Shown here: piece after piece, positions 46,358-56,362 of the stretch | How the letters are laid out: each line of letters begins with the position of its first letter | Position numbering within the stretch: the stretch's first letter is position 1 | Position numbers and translations under genes: made by a program | Assembly (NCBI RefSeq): GCF_001544875.2 | Contig: NZ_FCOA02000003.1 | Location: 186,001-250,000 of the forward strand | DNA: 64,000 nt | Direction: 5' to 3' | Origin: Caballeronia hypogeia | Lineage (GTDB): Bacteria > Pseudomonadota > Gammaproteobacteria > Burkholderiales > Burkholderiaceae | The notes under the pieces: model-generated | Told to the model about the DNA's origin: nothing | The model's database searches: none | Seen by the model: the letters and a program-made list of their open reading frames with translations, nothing else

Positions 46358-49300
46358 ATGCACATGGTAGTTCTCGGCTGGTTCGGTGCATCGGTCGTAT
46401 GGTTCCTTCCGCTCATCTGGCGCATCGTCAAGCTGGTGCTGCCGGGCGGCGATGGCCTGCGCGGCCCCGGCACGATCCGCCTCTGGCTCGGCTTTCTCGC
46501 CGTGCTGCTCGCGAGCAGCACGCTCGAGGGCGCGCTCGCGGGCTCGTTCGAAACGCAAGCGAACATCAATCTCTGCGGGCGCGCGCTCGCCGGCGCGTTG
46601 AGCGGACTTGCACATCCGTCCGGGGCGGGCGTAATCGCGGCGCTCGTGCTCGCGGTCTTTCTGCCGTGGCTGATCGAATTCAGCTGGCGTTCGGTGCTCG
46701 CCTGGGCTGACGAGGCATTCGGCTTCGGCCTGCCGCAAAGCTGGATCACGCCGCGCGAACGCCAACGCGATACCGAGCCGCGGCCGGCGAAGGAAAGGCG
46801 CGAGAAATCGCGTGACAGGTTGGCCGGCTGGTTCGAGCGGCGGGCGCGCGCGAGCGCCGCGCGTGACAGCGGTGAACGCGGATTGCGCAGCGAGCGCAAC
46901 GAGCGTGGCGACGCGCCGCCTTCGCGCAGCCTGCCCGACGAGCCGACGCTCGGGCTGCCGGCCGGCCCTCGCAGCAGCCGCTACCAGCGTCCGACCGTGT
47001 GGCGCCCGCCATCGGTAAGCAAAGGCAATGCAAGCCGTGCGGCTGCCGCCGGCGCAGACGCTGTGGCCACCGCCGAGGCATATGCCAAGCGCCCCGCTTA
47101 CGAGGCAGCGGGCGTCGCGCCGCCGGTCACGCAGACCGAGCCCGTCCCCCCCGCAGGTTGGCTGAATCCGGGTTTCGACACCGCGGCGCGCGATAACCGT
47201 GCGCATTTTCCGCCACGCCAGGCGTCGGCGTTCACGCCGTCGGGGTCGGGGTTGCGCGCGTCGGTAGCCGTCGAGCCGACCGTGCCGCCGGCGCGCAAAG
47301 CGCCTATGGCCGAACCGCGCGCCGAGCGCCCGCGCAGTTCGGCGACCTCGATGCCGGCGTCACGCGCGACCGGAGTCGCGAGCACCACTGCATCCGTCGC
47401 GACGGGCGCGATCGGCGCAACCGGCGCACGGACCGTGGGCCGGCCGACGTCGCCACAGACGCCTCCGGGCATCGTGCGGCGTCCTCCGGTGCGACCGGCC
47501 GTGAACAGCGCCGCCCGCGAGTTCGCGCCGGCGCCGCTCGCGGCACCGGCATTCTCGCGTCCGGCCACGCCGCCCGGACCGCCCACGCCGCCGCCCGCGC
47601 CCGAATCGATTCAGGCGACACTGCGCTCCATCGAGGAGAAGACGGCGCTGTGGACCTCGCTCGCGGGCGCCAGTCTCGCGCGCGGACACGTGGCTATGGC
47701 GAAATCGGCGCAGCCGGATGTGGCGGTGGCGCCATCGCCGACGCCATCGCCGATTGTTGAAGCTGATGCTTCGCCGATCATCGAGGCGGTCGTAGAAGTC
47801 GAGCCGACGTACGCGACACCCGAGCCGATAGTTCAGCAATCGGAGCCGTCGGTTCCAGCGTCTGCGGCAGACGAGCCCGTGATCAACGAACGCGACGAAC
47901 GCATCGAAGCGCCGGTGATCGATGCGCACACCATCGCGCCCGCGCTTGTCGAACCGCCGCCGCTCTTCGCGATGCCGCAATTCGGCGCGACGCTTTCGGC
48001 CATCGCGCCGGCCGCGCCGGCCGTACCCGCGACGATCAAGCCGATCGAGCCGCTCGCGCCGGCAACAAGCGACGAAGCAAAGCCGGCCGACTCCGCGCCT
48101 GTAGAAGCCGCGCAGAAACCCGAAATTTTCGAAGAACCCGAAGTCGCGCCGACGCCGCGCATCGCGATGCCGTCCGAACCGCCGCTGCCCGTGTCGAGCA
48201 CGTCCGCGACTTCGGCGCCGCAAGCTCCCCGGAACGTCCGCGACCTCACGCAGATCCCGCCGTGGCTCGACGCCATCGCGGCACGCGAGCACGCGAACCA
48301 GCCCCCTGCCCCGCCGCTTCCCGCTATCGTCGATGAGCAGGAAACCGAACTCGAAACGCAAGAAAACGAAGCAGAACCCGTCGCCGAACCCCAGGCGGCA
48401 GTCGATGAACTCGCCCCGCCGTCGAACATCGTGCGCTTTCCGGTAGCGAGCAGCGCGCCGGTCGCGCCGCTCGCACCGGCTCCGGTCTGCGCTCCAGCCG
48501 ACTCGCGCGCCGCGCTGCGCGGCTCGGCGCCGACCGAGTTCGAATTCCACGCGCCGCACGCATCGGCGGTGGAACTGCCGACGCTCGATCTGCTCGAACC
48601 CGCATCCGGCGAAGTCGAGCCCGTCCCGGAGGAACGCCTCCTCGAAACCGGCCAGCTGATCGAGCAGCGCCTGCAGGAATTCAAGGTGCCGGTCACGGTG
48701 GTCGGCGCATCGGCGGGACCGGTGATCACGCGCTTCGAAGTGGAACCGGCGCTCGGCGTGCGCGGCAGCCAGATCGTCGGCCTGATGAAGGATCTGTCGC
48801 GCGGTCTCGGCCTCACGTCGATCCGCGTCGTCGAGACGATTCCCGGCAAGACCTGCATGGGCCTCGAATTGCCGAACCCGAAGCGCCAGATGATCCGCCT
48901 GTCCGAGATTCTCGAAGCCGACGTGTACCGCCATTCGAAGTCGAACCTGACGATCGCAATGGGCAAGGACATCATCGGCAATCCGGTCGTGACGGATCTC
49001 GCGAAGGCGCCGCACATGCTGGTCGCGGGCACGACGGGCTCGGGCAAGTCGGTCGCGATCAACGCGATGATCCTCTCGCTGCTTTACAAGGCGAAGCCCG
49101 AGGACGTGCGCCTCATCATGATCGACCCGAAGATGCTGGAGCTTTCCGTCTACGAAGGCATTCCGCATCTGCTCGCGCCGGTCGTCACCGACATGAAGCT
49201 CGCGTCGAACGCGCTCAACTGGTGCGTCGGCGAAATGGAGAAGCGCTATCGGCTGATGTCGGCGGTGGGCGTGCGCAATCTGCAGGGCTTCAACCAGAAA

Positions 49301-50050
49301 ATCCGCAACACCGAAGCCGCCGGCAAGAAGCTGACGAACCCGTTCTCGCTCACGCCCGACGCGCCCGAGCCGCTGTCCACGCTGCCGCTCATCGTGGTGG
49401 TCATCGACGAACTCGCCGACCTGATGATGGTCGCCGGCAAGCAGATCGAGCAGTTGATCGCGCGTCTCGCGCAGAAGGCGCGCGCGGCCGGCATCCACCT
49501 GATTCTCGCGACGCAGCGGCCTTCGGTGGACGTGATCACCGGCCTCATCAAGGCCAACATTCCGACGCGCGTGGCGTTCCAGGTGTCGTCGAAGATCGAT
49601 TCGCGCACGATTCTCGACCAGATGGGCGCGGAATCGCTGCTCGGCGCGGGCGACATGCTGTTCCTGCCGCCCGGCACCGGCTATCCGCAGCGCGTGCACG
49701 GCGCGTTCGTCGCGGACGACGAAGTGCATCGCGTGGTCGAGCATCTGAAGCAGTTCGGCGAGCCGGAGTACGAGGAAGGCATTCTCTCCGGGCCGACTTC
49801 CGAAGGCGGCGCGACGGGCGATCTTTTCGGCGACTCGCCGGACGCCGAAGCCGATCCGCTCTACGACGAAGCCGTGGCCTTCGTCGTGCGCACACGGCGC
49901 GCATCGATCTCGTCGGTGCAGCGGCAATTGCGCATCGGCTATAACCGCGCGGCGCGGCTCGTCGAGCAGATGGAATCGGCGGGCCTCGTCTCGCCGATGG
50001 GCAGCAACGGCAACCGCGAAGTGCTCGCGCCACCCGGCCCCGCCGAATAA
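46358..50050 (+). CDS. ftsK: DNA translocase FtsK (long, Pro/Ala-rich linker)
   Basis: 1230 residues. Three N-terminal membrane helices (residues ~3-28, ~43-65, ~88-118), a long Ala/Pro/Glu-rich linker (~120-760), then the motor: alpha/beta RecA-like domains with Walker [14 protein letters not shown] (~888-900), [19 protein letters not shown] and [10 protein letters not shown]. The C-terminal winged-helix gamma domain (~1150-1225, [20 protein letters not shown]) recognises KOPS-type sites. It pumps DNA at the septum and activates XerCD. Compared with E. coli (four helices) the first helix is missing; the stop at 46238 leaves no usable upstream ATG/GTG/TTG. Confidence 0.95.
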   Translation: MHMVVLGWFGASVVWFLPLIWRIVKLVLPGGDGLRGPGTIRLWLGFLAVLLASSTLEGALAGSFETQANINLCGRALAGALSGLAHPSGAGVIAALVLAVFLPWLIEFSWRSVLAWADEAFGFGLPQSWITPRERQRDTEPRPAKERREKSRDRLAGWFERRARASAARDSGERGLRSERNERGDAPPSRSLPDEPTLGLPAGPRSSRYQRPTVWRPPSVSKGNASRAAAAGADAVATAEAYAKRPAYEAAGVAPPVTQTEPVPPAGWLNPGFDTAARDNRAHFPPRQASAFTPSGSGLRASVAVEPTVPPARKAPMAEPRAERPRSSATSMPASRATGVASTTASVATGAIGATGARTVGRPTSPQTPPGIVRRPPVRPAVNSAAREFAPAPLAAPAFSRPATPPGPPTPPPAPESIQATLRSIEEKTALWTSLAGASLARGHVAMAKSAQPDVAVAPSPTPSPIVEADASPIIEAVVEVEPTYATPEPIVQQSEPSVPASAADEPVINERDERIEAPVIDAHTIAPALVEPPPLFAMPQFGATLSAIAPAAPAVPATIKPIEPLAPATSDEAKPADSAPVEAAQKPEIFEEPEVAPTPRIAMPSEPPLPVSSTSATSAPQAPRNVRDLTQIPPWLDAIAAREHANQPPAPPLPAIVDEQETELETQENEAEPVAEPQAAVDELAPPSNIVRFPVASSAPVAPLAPAPVCAPADSRAALRGSAPTEFEFHAPHASAVELPTLDLLEPASGEVEPVPEERLLETGQLIEQRLQEFKVPVTVVGASAGPVITRFEVEPALGVRGSQIVGLMKDLSRGLGLTSIRVVETIPGKTCMGLELPNPKRQMIRLSEILEADVYRHSKSNLTIAMGKDIIGNPVVTDLAKAPHMLVAGTTGSGKSVAINAMILSLLYKAKPEDVRLIMIDPKMLELSVYEGIPHLLAPVVTDMKLASNALNWCVGEMEKRYRLMSAVGVRNLQGFNQKIRNTEAAGKKLTNPFSLTPDAPEPLSTLPLIVVVIDELADLMMVAGKQIEQLIARLAQKARAAGIHLILATQRPSVDVITGLIKANIPTRVAFQVSSKIDSRTILDQMGAESLLGAGDMLFLPPGTGYPQRVHGAFVADDEVHRVVEHLKQFGEPEYEEGILSGPTSEGGATGDLFGDSPDAEADPLYDEAVAFVVRTRRASISSVQRQLRIGYNRAARLVEQMESAGLVSPMGSNGNREVLAPPGPAE

Positions 50051-50063
50051 CGCGCGCCCTGCC

Positions 50064-51137
50064 CTACCAGAGCCGCAGGCGGCGCAGCAGGAAGATCGTG
50101 ATGGCGGCGCAGCCCGTCATCACGCCGACCACGATCCAGAACGCAGCCGGGTCCTTCGTCCCCGGCAAGCCCGCCACGTTCATGCCGAAGATGCCCGTCA
50201 CGAGCGTGGCGGGCAACAGCAACGCGGACATGATGGCGAGCCACAGCAGCTTGCGGTTCATGTCTTCCGCGAGCGCCGCGGCGATCTCGTCCTGCAGCAG
50301 CTTGGCGCGTTCGTAGAGGCCTTCGAGGCCTCCGCCCAGTCCGTTGAGCACCTGAATCGCCTGCACGAGCGATTCCATCGAACGCGGCTCGGCCCATTCG
50401 AGCCGGCGCAACACGAGTTGCGTCAGCGCATTGCGTTCCGGATCGATGAAGCGCTTCACCTCCACGATGCGCCGCCGCGCCTCGCCCAAAGTCGAGCGGC
50501 ATTTGGAATGGCCGCCTTCGAGTACGGTTTCCTCGACGTCGTCGAGACAGTCGCCGATTTCATCGATGCGATCCGCGAAGGTGTCGTTCAGCGCGCGAAT
50601 CAGCCCCGCGAACAGATCGACGGTGTCGCGGAAAGTCGCGCCTTCGAGCACCGCGTGACGCAGCCGGTCGGTCGACTGCAGCGGCCGCGCGCGCACGGTG
50701 ACCATGCGGTGCTTGTCGACGTAAAAGCGCAGCGCGCCGGTCGCGCGATTGGCCTCGCGCGCGTCGGGCGCGGCGGCATCGGGCGTCTTGGCGACCAGTT
50801 CCAGATCCGCGACCACGCCATACATGAAGTTGCCGCCAATATGCACGCGCGGGCGCTTGTCCTCGCCGTTCAGGAATTCGCGCGCGACATCGGGCATCGA
50901 GGTGACGCCTTCGAGCCAGCCTTCGACGGCGTCGTCGTTCGCGGACAGATGCAGCCACGTCGGGCCGGTGCCCGCGATCGACTCGCGCGCTTCGTCCCAG
51001 GTCAGCCGGATCGCTTCGCCGCCCGCGAAGCTGAATGCGCTGATGAAGCCCGGCGGCGCCGCTTCGTTGCGCGCAAGCGAGGCGCGCCCGTTCGCGCCGA
51101 GTGTGGAAGTCGTATTCAATCTTGCGTTCCCTGCCAT
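50064..51137 (-). CDS. CorA/ZntB-family divalent metal transporter
   Basis: 357 residues. A cytoplasmic N-terminal domain (~1-290) ends in long helices, followed by two membrane helices near the C-terminus with the signature GMN (IFGMNVAGLP, residue ~320) between them. Members move Mg2+, Co2+, Ni2+ or Zn2+; the ZntB-like shape of the cytoplasmic domain and short C-terminus (LLRRLRLW) suggest that branch. Metal specificity is not decided. Convergent with ftsK, 13 bp apart. Confidence 0.88.
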   Translation of the reverse strand: MAGNARLNTTSTLGANGRASLARNEAAPPGFISAFSFAGGEAIRLTWDEARESIAGTGPTWLHLSANDDAVEGWLEGVTSMPDVAREFLNGEDKRPRVHIGGNFMYGVVADLELVAKTPDAAAPDAREANRATGALRFYVDKHRMVTVRARPLQSTDRLRHAVLEGATFRDTVDLFAGLIRALNDTFADRIDEIGDCLDDVEETVLEGGHSKCRSTLGEARRRIVEVKRFIDPERNALTQLVLRRLEWAEPRSMESLVQAIQVLNGLGGGLEGLYERAKLLQDEIAAALAEDMNRKLLWLAIMSALLLPATLVTGIFGMNVAGLPGTKDPAAFWIVVGVMTGCAAITIFLLRRLRLW

Positions 51138-51207
51138 TTCCTTTCGATTTCCTCAGTACGCCTTTCAATTTCATTCGATGTGACAGGCGCAGCGGAAATG
51201 CATCGTA

Positions 51208-51771
51208 CTAGAACTCGTAACGCCCCCAGAAAAACGCGACGTTACCGTCGTTCAGGCCCGGCAGACGCGGAATGAAGGTCGCCATGATCGAAGCGCGCCG
51301 GTAGCGGATCGAGCCGATCGGCAACGCGAGCGGCAACGGCAGGTAATGCGCGACATCGGCGCGCGCCGTGAACCCGACGAAGAACCCGCCGCCCGCCTGC
51401 AGGCCGCCCATCACCGGATTCGTGAACCACTGCCGCGCGTAGCCGCCGATCGGCTCGAAGTTGTGATGCGAGTCGGAGAAAGCGAACGCGAACAGAATGT
51501 CCTCGTTGCCGTTCGCATCGGTCCAGTGCTTGCCCGCGCCGCCGCCCCACGACCACGGATTCAGCTCGCTGCGATTGCTGTAGCCGTCAATGTGCCAGCC
51601 GTAGCCCGTCACGTAGAGATCCCAGGTGCCGTCGTGCACGACGCGCATCACGCGCTCGCACGCCGACGACATCCAGTCCCGCTTGTAATCGCACTCCTTG
51701 TCGCCTGCGCGGGCCGCGAGCGGCGCCCACAACAGTGAAACCGTGACCGCCTTGACCAGTGCTTTTTTCAT
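51208..51771 (-). CDS. pagP: lipid A palmitoyltransferase PagP
   Basis: 187 residues with a signal peptide (to ~AARA). PagP is an eight-stranded outer-membrane barrel that transfers palmitate from phospholipid to lipid A. Seen: TWDLYVTGYGWHIDGYSN with the catalytic His, FAFSDSHHNFEPIGGY with catalytic Asp/Ser, and the C-terminus GNVAFFWGRYEF ending in Phe as outer-membrane barrels do. This modification resists cationic peptides and fits the LPS genes elsewhere in the window. Confidence 0.95.
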   Translation of the reverse strand: MKKALVKAVTVSLLWAPLAARAGDKECDYKRDWMSSACERVMRVVHDGTWDLYVTGYGWHIDGYSNRSELNPWSWGGGAGKHWTDANGNEDILFAFAFSDSHHNFEPIGGYARQWFTNPVMGGLQAGGGFFVGFTARADVAHYLPLPLALPIGSIRYRRASIMATFIPRLPGLNDGNVAFFWGRYEF

Positions 51772-51839
51772 TTCTTTCTGACCGCGTGTCGCCTGGGGGC
51801 GCGGCGCTGTCGCCGCCTCGGATCACGCCGCCGCGCGCA

Positions 51840-53165
51840 TCAGGAAGGCGAAACGAACTTGAAATCGACCGGCGAGCCGATCGACAGCTTCTTCGGGTCC
51901 GAAGCAAGCTCACCGGTCTGCGGATCGCGACGGAAGAAGTACGCGCTGTCGCTTTCCTGATTACCGACGATGAGCCAGCGCCCCGTCGGATCGATCGCGA
52001 ATTCGCGCGGCGTCTTGCCGAGCGTCGGATAGCGTTTGACGAGCCTGAGATGACCACTGTCCGGATCGATCGCGAACTGCACGAGCTCGTTCGCGTCGCC
52101 TCGATTGGTCGCATAGAGAAAGCGCCCGTCCGGCGACAGATGAATCGCGCCGCCGCCGATCTTGCCGCGGAAGCCCGGCGCGATCATCGACACGGCCTGC
52201 GCTTGCGTGAGGTTGCCGTCGCGGTAATTGAAAACGAGCACTGACGCGTTCAGCTCGGTCGTCAGATACGCGTGCTTGCCGCTTGCGTCGAAAACCAGAT
52301 GGCGCGGGCCCGAGCCCGGTTTGATGGCCGTATAGCGCGCCTCGGTCGGGCCGAACAAGCCGCGGCTCGACGCGGACGGATCGGGCGTGTAGCGGTAGGC
52401 GAACACCTTGTCGATGCCGAGATCCTGCGCGAACAGGTATTTGCCATCGGGCGAGAACACGGTCGAGTGGACGTGCGAGTTGTCCTGCCGCCCTTTCACC
52501 GGCCCGGCGCCTTCATGATGCACCGTCAGCACCGAGGCGCCGACGCGTCCGTCGGAGGCCAGCGGAAACACCGCGAAGCTGCCGCCCGGATTCGACGCGA
52601 CCGAGTAGTTGGCCGTGAGCAGATATTTGCCGTCCGGCGAAATGGCGAGATAGCACGGATCGTTGCCATCGGACGAAACGCGGTTGAGGAAGCTCAGCTG
52701 GCCGCTCGCGCGATCGAAGCGGAACGCGCTGACGCCGCCGCGTTGCGTCGCCGGACCGTTGTCGCCGGGCAATTCGTTCACTGCGTACACGTAATTTCGA
52801 TCACTGCTCACGACCAGATACGACGGATTTACTGTCTGCGCCGACGCGATGCGCGACAGCTCGCCACTGCCCGTATCGAAGCGATAGACATAGATGCCCT
52901 CGCTCTTGCCGCCGCCGGTGTAGGTGCCGATGAGCAGGTCGTAGACTTCGCCGCTGGCCGCGCCCGTCGCGCCCGCGGCGGACGCGCCGCTCGCCGCGCC
53001 AGGCGCGGCCGATGTCTGGGCGAAAGCCTGCGCCGCCGCCAGCGACAGCACCAGCGCCAGACCTTTCGCCCAGGCGACGCGTTTCGCGGTTCCGACCCGC
53101 GGCGGGCGCGCGTCTTGCAAGACGGGAATCGGCGGCTGCGCGCCGCGGGGATGGCTCGGGTGCAT
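51840..53165 (-). CDS. lactonase-family seven-bladed beta-propeller protein
   Basis: 441 residues with a long basic N-terminus, a signal-like helix (residues ~29-49, ending AAAQAFAQ) and an Ala/Ser/Gly linker. The propeller has LLIGTYTGGGKSEGIYVYRF and repeated blade motifs such as YLAISPDGKYLLTANY and FSPDGKYLFAQDLG, plus GPRHLVFDASGKHAYLT. This is the PF10282-type 6-phosphogluconolactonase/carboxy-cis,cis-muconate cyclase-like family. The periplasmic location argues against the cytosolic 6-phosphogluconolactonase role. Substrate unknown. Confidence 0.88.
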   Translation of the reverse strand: MHPSHPRGAQPPIPVLQDARPPRVGTAKRVAWAKGLALVLSLAAAQAFAQTSAAPGAASGASAAGATGAASGEVYDLLIGTYTGGGKSEGIYVYRFDTGSGELSRIASAQTVNPSYLVVSSDRNYVYAVNELPGDNGPATQRGGVSAFRFDRASGQLSFLNRVSSDGNDPCYLAISPDGKYLLTANYSVASNPGGSFAVFPLASDGRVGASVLTVHHEGAGPVKGRQDNSHVHSTVFSPDGKYLFAQDLGIDKVFAYRYTPDPSASSRGLFGPTEARYTAIKPGSGPRHLVFDASGKHAYLTTELNASVLVFNYRDGNLTQAQAVSMIAPGFRGKIGGGAIHLSPDGRFLYATNRGDANELVQFAIDPDSGHLRLVKRYPTLGKTPREFAIDPTGRWLIVGNQESDSAYFFRRDPQTGELASDPKKLSIGSPVDFKFVSPS

Positions 53166-53363
53166 GAAACCTCCTCATCGTCTCTTTGCTGCTTGTTATC
53201 AAGGGCGACGCGCGTAATCGCCAGCATCGCAAGGCCATCGATGTGCGGGAGCAAGTTCCGCTCCAAAGATGTGCGCCGTCCGCGAGAACGCGACCGCCGC
53301 CGCAATGCGCCTTGCACGTCAGGTCAACCGACACGATTCGAACCAACAACAGGAGTTGCCGCG

Positions 53364-53516
53364 ATGACTATCCATCTGAGCCTTGGACCGCTGGTCTCGC
53401 TGATCGCCGGGATCCTCATTCTGATCATGCCGCGGCTTTTGAATTTCATCGTCGCGATCTATCTGATCGTGATAGGCCTGATCGGGCTGTTCGGCATGGG
53501 ATCGGCTCATTTCTGA
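53364..53516 (+). CDS. DUF3096-like membrane peptide
   Basis: 50 residues: MTIHLSLGPLVSLIAGILIL then MPRLLNFIVAIYLIVIGLIG, two hydrophobic helices separated by a basic Pro-Arg turn. AGGAG 8 nt upstream of ATG 53364. The pattern is that of DUF3096, a small inner-membrane family of unknown function. Divergent from the lactonase gene. Confidence 0.85.
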   Translation: MTIHLSLGPLVSLIAGILILIMPRLLNFIVAIYLIVIGLIGLFGMGSAHF

Positions 53517-53688
53517 GCGTTGCCTGAGCTATCGCGCGTCAGTCGTTGTGACGCAAATTCGCGCGCGCGGTTCCATGGCGGTACGCCATGCACGCCCATG
53601 CGTGCACGCTCGCGCGCGGTCGATCCGCGCGCGGCGCGAAGCGTCACGAAAGGAGGCACGCGAACTGGCCGAGCCCTCTGCGGAACGG

Positions 53689-53937
53689 TCAGCCGTTGGC
53701 CAACTGGTCCAGGCGCAGGCGTCCTTGCAGCGACAACGCGCCGACCGAAACCCCGGCGACGCCGAAGGTGTAGTGGCTGAAGCAGCCGCGCTCCGTGAGG
53801 AAAGCGGCGGCGGCGTCCATCGCATTGCGCGACAGACCGAGGTGTTTGTGGTCGAGCGCAAGGAGCGGCCCGGCAGCGGACACTCCGCTCGCGGCGGAAA
53901 GAATGGCGATGCAGTCGGCTTTCGACGGATAGAGCAT
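53689..53937 (-). CDS. small hypothetical protein, 82 residues
   Basis: Starts MLYPSKADCIAILSAASG and reads on as a natural, moderately hydrophobic alpha/beta sequence (LALDHKHLGLSRNAMDAAAA, FLTERGCFSHYTFGVAGVSV) ending LQGRLRLDQLANG. GAGGA about 10 nt upstream supports ATG 53937. A strong sigma70-type promoter on the same strand lies ~200 bp upstream (54147-54176). No family recognised. Confidence 0.5.
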   Translation of the reverse strand: MLYPSKADCIAILSAASGVSAAGPLLALDHKHLGLSRNAMDAAAAFLTERGCFSHYTFGVAGVSVGALSLQGRLRLDQLANG

Positions 53938-54094
53938 GGGATTCCGTTCCTCGAAACGCTACGTGATGAATCACAAGGGACCGGTCGGCAACGACGGCGA
54001 AACCGGCCTGCGCACGACGTACTGGGAAGCGCTGCATGGTCCGCCGGAAGCTTGCCGGGGGCATGCATGAAAGACAACTGAAAGGAAAAAGAGT

Positions 54095-54111
54095 TTCCGC
54101 GTGTTGCGGAA
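54095..54111 (-). terminator. weak terminator-like hairpin in a minus-strand leader
   Basis: Minus strand: 6-bp stem with a 5-nt loop followed by ACTC and five Us. It would lie ~30-45 nt after the predicted start at ~54140, so it could attenuate transcription towards the 53937 gene or end a very short RNA. Confidence 0.3.
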
Positions 54112-54146
54112 TTTGGGAGAAGCACAGCGGCGTCTCACGAAGCTTC

Positions 54147-54176
54147 ATTCTAAACATCAGTCGAATGATTTATCAA
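54147..54176 (-). promoter_or_regulatory. strong candidate sigma70 promoter, minus strand
   Basis: Minus strand TTGATA (54176-54171, 5 of 6) and TAGAAT (54152-54147, 5 of 6), spacer 18 bp. Predicted start ~54140, pointing to the 82-residue gene. Confidence 0.6.
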
Positions 54177-54380
54177 CGGCGTGACGGAATCAAATCGGGC
54201 GCGATCGGCCGTTCGTTCGCGCCTTTCCGCCAAGGCGGCGCGAAGGTGCGCTGCGCCGCCGTTGCGCGTCGCGCTCACGCGTGGCCCGGTTTCCTGCTCG
54301 GATCGAACGATTGCGGCAGAATGCGGCCAGAAAGCATGCGTGGTGTCCATGACGTCGATAGACGTGGCGCCACGCTTCGC

Positions 54381-54410
54381 GCGGGGCGTGCAGCGCGCCC
54401 CGCTTCTTTT
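54381..54410 (+). terminator. terminator-like stem 60 bp before the GH15 gene
   Basis: GCGGGGCG (54381-54388), 7-nt loop, CGCCCCGC (54396-54403), then TTCTTTT. Perfect 8-bp GC stem with a U-rich tail on the plus strand. It may end an upstream plus transcript or attenuate the GH15 gene. Confidence 0.5.
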
Positions 54411-54469
54411 GCACAACCCGCGGCGCGCTTCCTTGCCGGAACGCGCCGCCAGCAGGAAGAAGTTCGCTT

Positions 54470-56362
54470 ATGCCAGCTTTGATCGAAGACTATGCGATGG
54501 TCGGCGACGGCCACACCGCAGCCCTCATCTCACGCGACGGTTCCGTAGACTGGCTCTGTTGGCCGCGTTTCGACTCGGGCGCCTGTTTCGCCGCGCTGCT
54601 CGGCGCGCCCGAGCATGGCCGATGGCTTATCGCGCCAGAGATGCCCGACGGCGAAACGCCAGTCATCAAACGCCGCTATCGCGAGGACACGCTGATCCTC
54701 GAAACCGATTTCGAGACCTCTCAGGGCGCGGTGACCCTCGTCGACTTCATGCCTTCGCGCAACGGTCATTCGGAACTGGTGCGCATTGTCATCGGTCGGC
54801 GCGGCACCGTGCGCATGAAAATGGAACTGGTGCTGCGCTTCGACTACGGCTCGGCCGTGCCGTGGGTCAGCCGCCTGCCCGACGACAGCGGCATTCGCGC
54901 GATCGCCGGACCCGATCTCGCGGTGTTGCGCACGCCGGTCGATCTCGTCGGCGAGAACATGCACACGACCGCGTGCTTCGATGTCAAGCCGGGCGAGCGC
55001 GTGCCCTTCTCGCTCTGCTATTCGCAGTCGCACCTGCGTCTGCCGCACGCGTCCGACCCGCACACGCAACTCGCGCGCACGGAGAATCACTGGCGCGAAT
55101 GGTCCGGCCAATGCGAACTCAAAGGCCGCTGGGCGAGCGCGATCCGCCGTTCGCTCATCACGCTGAAGGCGCTCGCTTACGAACCGACGGGCGGCATCGT
55201 CGCCGCGCCGACCACGTCGCTGCCGGAGCAGCTCGGCGGCACGCGCAACTGGGACTACCGCTACTGCTGGCTGCGCGACGCGACCATCACCCTGCTCGCC
55301 ATGATGCGCGGCGGGTACTACGACGAAGCCCGCGCATGGCGCGCGTGGCTAGGCCGTGTGATGGCGGGCTCGCCTTCGCAGATTCAGATCATGTACGGCA
55401 TCGCGGGCGAACGCCGCCTGCCCGAATGGGAGATTCCGTGGCTGCCGGGTTACGAGGGCGCGGCGCCGGTGCGCATCGGCAATGGCGCGGTCGATCAGTT
55501 GCAGCTCGATGTCTACGGCGAGGTGATGAACGCGCTGCACCTGGCGCGCGTCGGCGGCCTGCAAAGCGACGAAACCGCGTGGTCGATCCAGTGCGCCATG
55601 CTGCAACACCTCGACACAGTGTGGGAACAACCCGACGAAGGCATCTGGGAAGTGCGTGGCGGCAAGCAACACTTCACGTTCTCGAAAGTGATGGCGTGGG
55701 TCGCGTATGACCGCGCGATCAAGTCGGCGGAGAAGTTCGAACTGCCCGGCCCGATCGACCATTGGCGCGAAATGCGCGCGCGCATCCGCGCAGAGGTGCT
55801 GAAGAAGAGCTGGAATCCGAAGCTCAACTCCTTCACGCAGGCCTACGGCAGCGATGCGCTCGACGCGAGCCTGCTGCTCATTCCTCTGCTCGGATTTTTG
55901 CCGCCAAAAGATCCGCGAGTGACCGGAACCGTACATGCGATCGAGACGAAATTGACGCACGATGGACTCGTGAAGCGCTATCACACCACGGAAGTCGCCG
56001 ACGGCCTGCCGCCCGGAGAAGGCACGTTTCTGGCTTGTAGCTTCTGGCTGGTCGACAACCTGGCGTTGCAGGACCGGATCGACGAAGCACACCAGATGTT
56101 CGAGCGCCTGGTCGGTCTGGCGAACGATGTCGGGTTGCTGGCCGAGGAATACGACACCGTGGCGAAGCGCATGGTCGGCAATTTCCCGCAGGCGTTCACC
56201 CACGTGGCGCTGGTGCACACCGGGATGAACCTGATGCGGCACGAAGAGGAAATGGCAAAGGCGACAGGGCAGCCTACCGGCTCGGGAGATCACGATGGCC
56301 ATGAAAGCCGCGAGGACGCCGATGCCCAAACCGCTGTCGATGCTGCAACAGGAAAATCCTAA
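54470..56362 (+). CDS. glycoside hydrolase family 15 protein (glucoamylase/trehalase type)
   Basis: 630 residues. N-terminal beta-sandwich domain (PALIEDYAMVGDGHTAALIS, GSVDWLCWPRFDSGACFAAL) then an alpha/alpha barrel with GGTRNWDYRYCWLRDATITL, WEIPWLPGYEGAAPVRIGNG and CSFWLVDNLALQDR. This is the GH15 set seen in bacterial trehalases and glucoamylase-like enzymes acting on alpha-glucans. No signal peptide is seen, so cytosolic. The C-terminus (~30 residues) is low-complexity and acidic. The substrate (trehalose, glycogen fragments or maltose) is not decided. Confidence 0.88.
   Translation: MPALIEDYAMVGDGHTAALISRDGSVDWLCWPRFDSGACFAALLGAPEHGRWLIAPEMPDGETPVIKRRYREDTLILETDFETSQGAVTLVDFMPSRNGHSELVRIVIGRRGTVRMKMELVLRFDYGSAVPWVSRLPDDSGIRAIAGPDLAVLRTPVDLVGENMHTTACFDVKPGERVPFSLCYSQSHLRLPHASDPHTQLARTENHWREWSGQCELKGRWASAIRRSLITLKALAYEPTGGIVAAPTTSLPEQLGGTRNWDYRYCWLRDATITLLAMMRGGYYDEARAWRAWLGRVMAGSPSQIQIMYGIAGERRLPEWEIPWLPGYEGAAPVRIGNGAVDQLQLDVYGEVMNALHLARVGGLQSDETAWSIQCAMLQHLDTVWEQPDEGIWEVRGGKQHFTFSKVMAWVAYDRAIKSAEKFELPGPIDHWREMRARIRAEVLKKSWNPKLNSFTQAYGSDALDASLLLIPLLGFLPPKDPRVTGTVHAIETKLTHDGLVKRYHTTEVADGLPPGEGTFLACSFWLVDNLALQDRIDEAHQMFERLVGLANDVGLLAEEYDTVAKRMVGNFPQAFTHVALVHTGMNLMRHEEEMAKATGQPTGSGDHDGHESREDADAQTAVDAATGKS

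Larger units (their letters stand above)
53938..54469. other. 532-bp intergenic region before the GH15 gene
   Basis: No protein-like frame. It contains a good minus-strand promoter (54147-54176), a minus-strand stem TTCCGC-AACAC-GCGGAA (54111-54095) followed by ACTCTTTTT, and a plus-strand terminator-like stem (54381-54410). It is less GC-rich than its flanks between ~54060 and 54190. Confidence 0.5.
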
